From assembly GCF_023065955.2 (NCBI RefSeq), contig NW_026622819.1, positions 632,501-696,500 of the forward strand: a stretch of 64,000 bases of DNA, read 5' to 3'. Position numbers and translations under genes: made by a program. The stretch comes from Ursus arctos. Lineage: Eukaryota; Chordata; Mammalia; Carnivora; Ursidae. The notes under the pieces were generated by a model. The model saw nothing but the letters and a program-made list of their open reading frames with translations. It searched no databases and was not told where the DNA came from. Of this stretch, positions 59,306-64,000 are shown piece by piece; the first letter of the stretch is position 1, and every line of letters begins with the position of its first letter.

Positions 59306-59698
59306 TCGTCTGACCCCCTTCTGGGCCCCATCTGACCCCCGTCTGAGCCCCCGTCCGACCCCTGTCTGACCCCCATCTGACCCCCATCTGACCTCTCTCT
59401 GGGCCCCCATTTGACCCCCATCTGACCTCTGTCTGACCTCCATCTGACCCCCATCTGACCTCTCTCTGACCCCCCATCTGACCCCCATCTGACCTCTGTC
59501 TGACCCCCATCTGACCTCTCTCTGGCCCCTCATCTGACCCCCATTTGACCCCATCTGACCTCTGTCTGACCTCCATCTGACCCCTGTCTGACCCCCATCT
59601 GACCTCTCTCTGGCCCCCCATCTGACCCCCATCTGACCTCTGTCTGACCCCCATCTGACCCCCATCTGTCCCCCATCTGACCTCTCTCTGGCCTATCT
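59306..59698. repeat. 11-bp tandem repeat array (CTGACCCCCAT type)
   Basis: Units CTGACCCCCAT, CTGACCTCTGT, CTGACCTCTCT, CTGACCTCCAT and CTGGCCCCCCAT run for about 390 bp, some 35 copies, with higher-order blocks repeated. One strand is strongly C-rich. Because 11 is not a multiple of three, all three minus-strand frames stay open through it and give artificial 11-residue protein repeats. Confidence 0.92.
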
Positions 59699-59699
59699 G

Positions 59700-62600
59700 G
59701 CTGGCGCGGCAAGTCTGTTCCTTTGGCTCAGCCCAGGTGCCTCATCCAAGCGAGGGCAGTAGCCTCGAGGGTTGTCACAACAGGATATTTCAGAAAGCAC
59801 GTCCTGCTATGTCTGAGCCCCTTGCCCATCATGTCCTGTCTCGGTGCCTGTTTATTCCCCATGTAAACCCCACCGGTATACCTCTGTGCCATCACCTGCA
59901 TCCCGTTAGTGACTGACAGACTTGGAGCCACCCAACCAGGGCCACAGGCCAGCAGGGGGGCCCCAGGCCCCCACAAGGTGCAGCATGAGGAGTGGGGCAT
60001 CCGCGGCCCGAGCCAGTCGCCCTCTGGTCCACCCCTCGAGACCGCCCATTCCTAGCCAGCCTTGCGGGTGCTCCTTGTCTTGCGGGGTTTTGAGTAACGG
60101 CGGAATGACTTCGGGGCAGAAGCGTCTAAAAAGGCCCCCAGCGGCAGTGTGCAGCCGCGTGCCGTGTCCTCCAACTCTGGCGTCTGCTCTGCCTTCCACT
60201 TCCACATGTGCGCCTGTCTTCCCCGCCATTGTCTTTGTGCTGTCCCCTGCCGGGACTCGGCGTCCTTGGCTGGTTGAAAAGTTCCGTGTCTGTCCTGTCG
60301 CCCTGACTATTCCCGCCGACTCCCTGAACTCATCACGGTCTGCACCCCCACCCACCACAAGCTCCTCGGACGGGGGCTCTGTGGCCCCAAACGCGGGACT
60401 CTGAGATCACAGGGTCCTCGCTGGCGGCCCCCTTCTCCTGATCACCTGGACCTCCTCGTTGGTTCATGCCCTCAGGCTTTAGGACGGTGGCCGCAGGCTG
60501 AGATATTTTGCTGTCCATCTCTCTGGCACAGTCTTGTTTTTCTTTCATTCTGGGAGCCTGGACACTCGCTGCTATGTTTCCATCTGCGTGGTCTGTTCTC
60601 CTCTGTGGCCTCAGGTGTGGGCACCAACCTCTGCCCCTCATGGCTGTGAGGGCTCCGCCCAGGCCCCTGTCCCTCCTGGGGTCTGCGGCTGGGGCCTCCA
60701 GAAGCTCCTCGCCGGCTTCGCACTCTGTATTTCAGGGGCTGAGCGTTTCGTTTAGCCCCCATGTGTCCTGCTCATCCTTGTAGCTGCTCGCTGTCGTTGC
60801 AGGAGCGTGGTTATGGTCCTTGCGACGCGCTTTATCATTAACATGGAAGTTCCCCTTACACAGCTCTTCCAGGGGCTGTTGGGGGGAGATGCCTTCCGGG
60901 GTTCCAACACCTTTGCCTTCTGTTCTCAGTCCCCATTTATTCACTGGTTTGGGGGTTTCTTGGCTGTTGGGGCTGAGGTCATCACACCTCGATCTCTCCA
61001 TCACCAATGCGCCTCAGGGATTGGAGGCCAGAGAGTGGTCCAGGGAGGGCAGGACAGCTGGTGGCTGAGGCTGGGGCTCGCCCGGGGACTGGCCACAGGC
61101 TGGGAGGCACCTAGCAGAGGCAGGGCCTGCGGCTCCGGCTCCCTCTGGCGGTGGCCCGGGAAAGGGCAGCCCCTCCAGTCTGCCGGGAAGCAGGGGTGCG
61201 CCCGGTCCCATGTGAGTGCCTGCAGGCCACCGCAGATCGCTCACCTGTAAAGCTACGGCAGGGCACAAACCCAGCTCCACGCTGCGGCTGTCAGGGCGGG
61301 TGTGGCTGCGTCTGGACGCCCGTAATCCACTGAAGCACAGGACTGGGTGTGGGAGCCTGGGTGCATCACAGCTTGGCCCCCAGGGAGGCCTGCAGGGGAG
61401 CTGAGAGGTCCCATTGGCCATCAACCCTTCTTTTCAGTGAACACAGGCCCCAGGTGTGTGGGGACCCTCTGGGAGGATGGCCTGTGGCCCAGCACATGAA
61501 GGATGTTCCAGAGGGGCAGGGGCGGACACTACCCTGAGCCAGGGTCCGCACCTGCTGGGGTCTCAGCAGCGATACATACATATCTCTGGGTGCTGACCTC
61601 AGAGCTGGGTGCCCGCCGCCGTGTGGGGCTAGGCATCCATGCAAGGGCCATTCCCCAGCCCAATGCCCCCCTGCCCGGGACCCCGCATGTCCTGCAGCTC
61701 AGGGCCCCACATGGCACAGACATGGGCTGACTTGGGTGTGGCTGCCCTGAATGTGATGTGACAAGTCTGGGCCTGTGGGGCACCTGAAACCCTCGCTCCA
61801 CAACACAGAGAAAGGAATGCAGAGCAGCTCAGCAACAACTTTACATCTTGGTTATGTTTTGGCCAAAATTAGAATATTTGAGGTACATTGGGTTAAATGT
61901 ATTATCAAAATTAATGACATCTGTTTCTTTTTGGTTTGGGTTTTCTTTTTTTTTAATGTGGCTATTAGAAAACTTAGTTTTACATATATGGCTTGCAGTG
62001 TATTCTCTCGGACAGGCTGGTCCAGACAACCATCTGGACAATAAATCTTCGTGCTTCTGATTTATGGATAAAGGTTTCGGAGGAAGGAAGGAAGAAGGGT
62101 TTTGCTAATTTTGTGGTCCTGCCTGGAAAGGCTTATGGTACTCATTCCCTAAAATGTAAACATTACATAGTCTTACATAAGAAGGTTCACATTGAGGCAA
62201 CTCGGGCCCACAGGGTGGACGGACATACAGCTCCCACATCCGGGTGCAGGCAGAGAAGCGGAGGGTCCTGACCACAGAGATGCAGCCGGTCCTCCCCAAG
62301 AGCCAACCCCACGGCTGCCCTCGCCATGCAGTGGGTGGGGGAGAAGGCAGGTGGACCCACTAGGGAATCCTCTCCCATGGCGCTGGGAAGACAGAGGCTG
62401 GAGCGGCTGTCAGCCTCCAGGGCCCCGAAGGCTGCCTTGTGGGGTGTTCTATTGGGTCCAGTGTGGGTTAGTGGGGAGGCTGGCGGTCCTGGAGGGCACG
62501 CTCGCCTTGCTGGCCCACAGGTTTGTGTTGGTTGGTTTTCACACACAGCACAAGCCCAGCATCACAGGCCACCCGGTCTCCAGGGGCACGGACAGGTCAG

Positions 62601-64000
62601 GACAGACCTGCGCACTGAGATGCACACTTGCGTGACGGGCAGAGGCCTACACCTCGGGAGCATGTCTAGGATAAAAATGCCACCCATACAGCAAACAGAC
62701 CCACCCTTGCCTGCTCCTGACTGCTGACCACGTCCATGGAGCGGGAAGAGCAGGCAGGGCAGACCCCCACACCTGTTCCCCCTCAGAGAGGAGAGGCCGG
62801 CCCTCTTCCCACCCTTACTCGTGCAAGGGCCCTGTAGGGCATGCCGGGCCAGGACCTGTGGGGTCGCCTGTGCTGCAGGGGTGGGGGCAGCAGTCAGCAG
62901 TGAGCGCGGCCATCACCCATCAGGATGCGACACGGTGTGCTATACGGGTCACCATGGGGGACTGCCCTTCCAGCTGCTTGTGAACGTGTCTCCGCAGGTG
63001 CCTCCGTGGGCTGGAGCGTTTCAGGCACGGCTGCGCGGGGCCGTGCTGGGGTGCGGCAGGACGGGGCAGGCCACCGCGTAGGTGAGGGTGGAGTGAGGAG
63101 CATGTGTGTTGGCGTGTTAGTTTCCTCTGTCCTGACGACACGTGGCCTCAGCCTGTAGGAAGGCAGGTGCTTTAGGGACATCAAAGAGCCGACCTCTGTG
63201 TTCCCACTGCTCCCGCCTCTCCAGCTGCAGGCCAGCGCCTGTCCTCTCGAGGCCCAATGCTATTCCCGTCCATACTGCGCACTGGGGTTGCAGGCCAAGG
63301 TCAGCAGACGCTTCGCACTCTAATGGTCGGGGGCAGGGGGGCGCAAGGGCACCACCCCTGAAGCAGCCCGTACCCCCTGGCCTACCAAGTGGTCGACTGC
63401 CCGCTCCCCAGGAGCACCGGAGGCCCCGGGCCCACTCTGGCACCCCCCACGCCTGAGACTCGCCTCGCTGAGACTTGCTGCAGTTAACAACTTTATTGAG
63501 TGAAGTGCACGATTTGCCGAGTTTTTGGCAGACGTATGCACCTGAGAAACCAGCCCTGTGGTCAAGGAGAGGAGCAGACCAGCTTCCCAGAGTCCCGGGC
63601 CACTGTGCCGGCTGCGCGGGGCCTGCGGTGGCCCTCCCTGCGCCCTCCTTGCCGGCGTGCCTTCGCGTCTTTCACCCGTGTTTACCTGGAGTTGTCTGTT
63701 TTCTTCCTGGGTTTTGTGTCCGCCGTGGATTCTGACCTCAGCTCCTTCACGGGACACGGGGCCACGGGCGTTTCGCCGTCTGCCACTGAGCAGCACTCCC
63801 CCCCCCAGAGCACATCCTTCCAGCCTTAGTCCGGTTTGTCCGTTTGCTCCGTCATGGATGGGCTTTCCGCTGTGCGCCTCACCCCGGGCTGGACAGGCTT
63901 CCCCCTGCCTCTGCCTCCTCACGTGTTACTCTTCACCCTCAGATATTCCATCCACTTTCAGCAAAGTTTTGCACAAAGTTGTTTTGTGCCCAGGTCCTGT
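59700..64000. other. intergenic DNA, no gene recognised
   Basis: GC-rich with a moderately CpG-rich patch near 60,000-60,400 and an AT-rich patch at 61,830-62,180. In other mammals the next gene is NKD2, but none of its coding segments were recognised here. Open frames are short and overlapping. Confidence 0.45.

Noticed and set aside
59220..59665. Minus-strand open frames with an 11-residue repeat (GQMGVRQRSDG type)
   Set aside because: Fully explained by the 11-bp tandem array, which keeps all frames open.
59900..64000. Possible NKD2 first exons at the right end, expected from synteny
   Set aside because: No NKD-type N-terminus (MGKL start) or EF-hand segment was recognised. The CpG patch near 60.0-60.4 kb alone is not enough.
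1..64000. CRISPR arrays, bacterial operons, ribosome-binding sites, prophage or integron features
   Set aside because: The DNA is vertebrate nuclear sequence with spliced genes and SINE/L1 repeats. The tandem arrays lack the repeat-spacer structure of CRISPR.

Overview
The window is mammalian nuclear DNA from a carnivoran. It is intron-rich and shows no bacterial-style gene packing. The clearest lineage marker is a tRNA-Lys-derived SINE (SINEC) at 19,733-19,939. It carries the body I associate with arctoid carnivores such as bears and seals, has a CT-rich tail region ending in AAATAAATAAAT, and is flanked by a perfect 14-bp target-site duplication. A second SINEC with perfect duplications lies at 48,745-48,979, and carnivore-type L1 3' ends lie at 57.4-59.1 kb. 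The gene order ZDHHC11 (-), BRD9 (-), TRIP13 (+) is that of human 5p15.33. The species is inferred from repeat style only.

Layout. 1-3,830: intron of ZDHHC11, with no further exon recognised. 3,831-4,041 (-): first coding exon of ZDHHC11. 5,220-5,720: a CpG-rich segment, probably the ZDHHC11 promoter and 5' noncoding exon. 5,720-10,920: intergenic, with (CA)-rich tracts and an old L1 3' end. About 10,925-34,050 (-): complete BRD9, with 16 coding exons that join in frame to 618 codons plus stop. 34,009-34,349: a short bidirectional CpG-island promoter. 34,350-50,680 (+): complete TRIP13, with 13 coding exons that join in frame to 432 codons plus stop. 50,680-64,000: intergenic or subtelomere-like DNA with no gene I can support. 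It holds a strongly degenerate ~40-bp minisatellite (53.4-55.18 kb), a 16-bp array (56.73-56.99 kb), two L1 insertions at one target site (57.46-59.12 kb) and an 11-bp array (59.31-59.70 kb).

Function. BRD9 is the bromodomain subunit of the non-canonical BAF (GBAF) chromatin remodeller. TRIP13 is the AAA+ ATPase that remodels HORMA proteins such as MAD2 and HORMADs in the spindle checkpoint and meiosis. Their start codons are 341 bp apart, divergent, and share one CpG island with several ETS-type motifs and a possible cell-cycle (CHR-like) element near TRIP13. ZDHHC11 is a membrane palmitoyltransferase transcribed in tandem with BRD9.

Method and limits. Exons were located by translating both strands, matching remembered protein families, and placing GT/AG boundaries so that phase is preserved. 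Both complete genes give uninterrupted reading frames. Transcription starts, UTR splicing and repeat subfamily names are inference. I found no convincing new gene system. The most distinctive material is the repeat architecture of the last 14 kb and some splice-level details.
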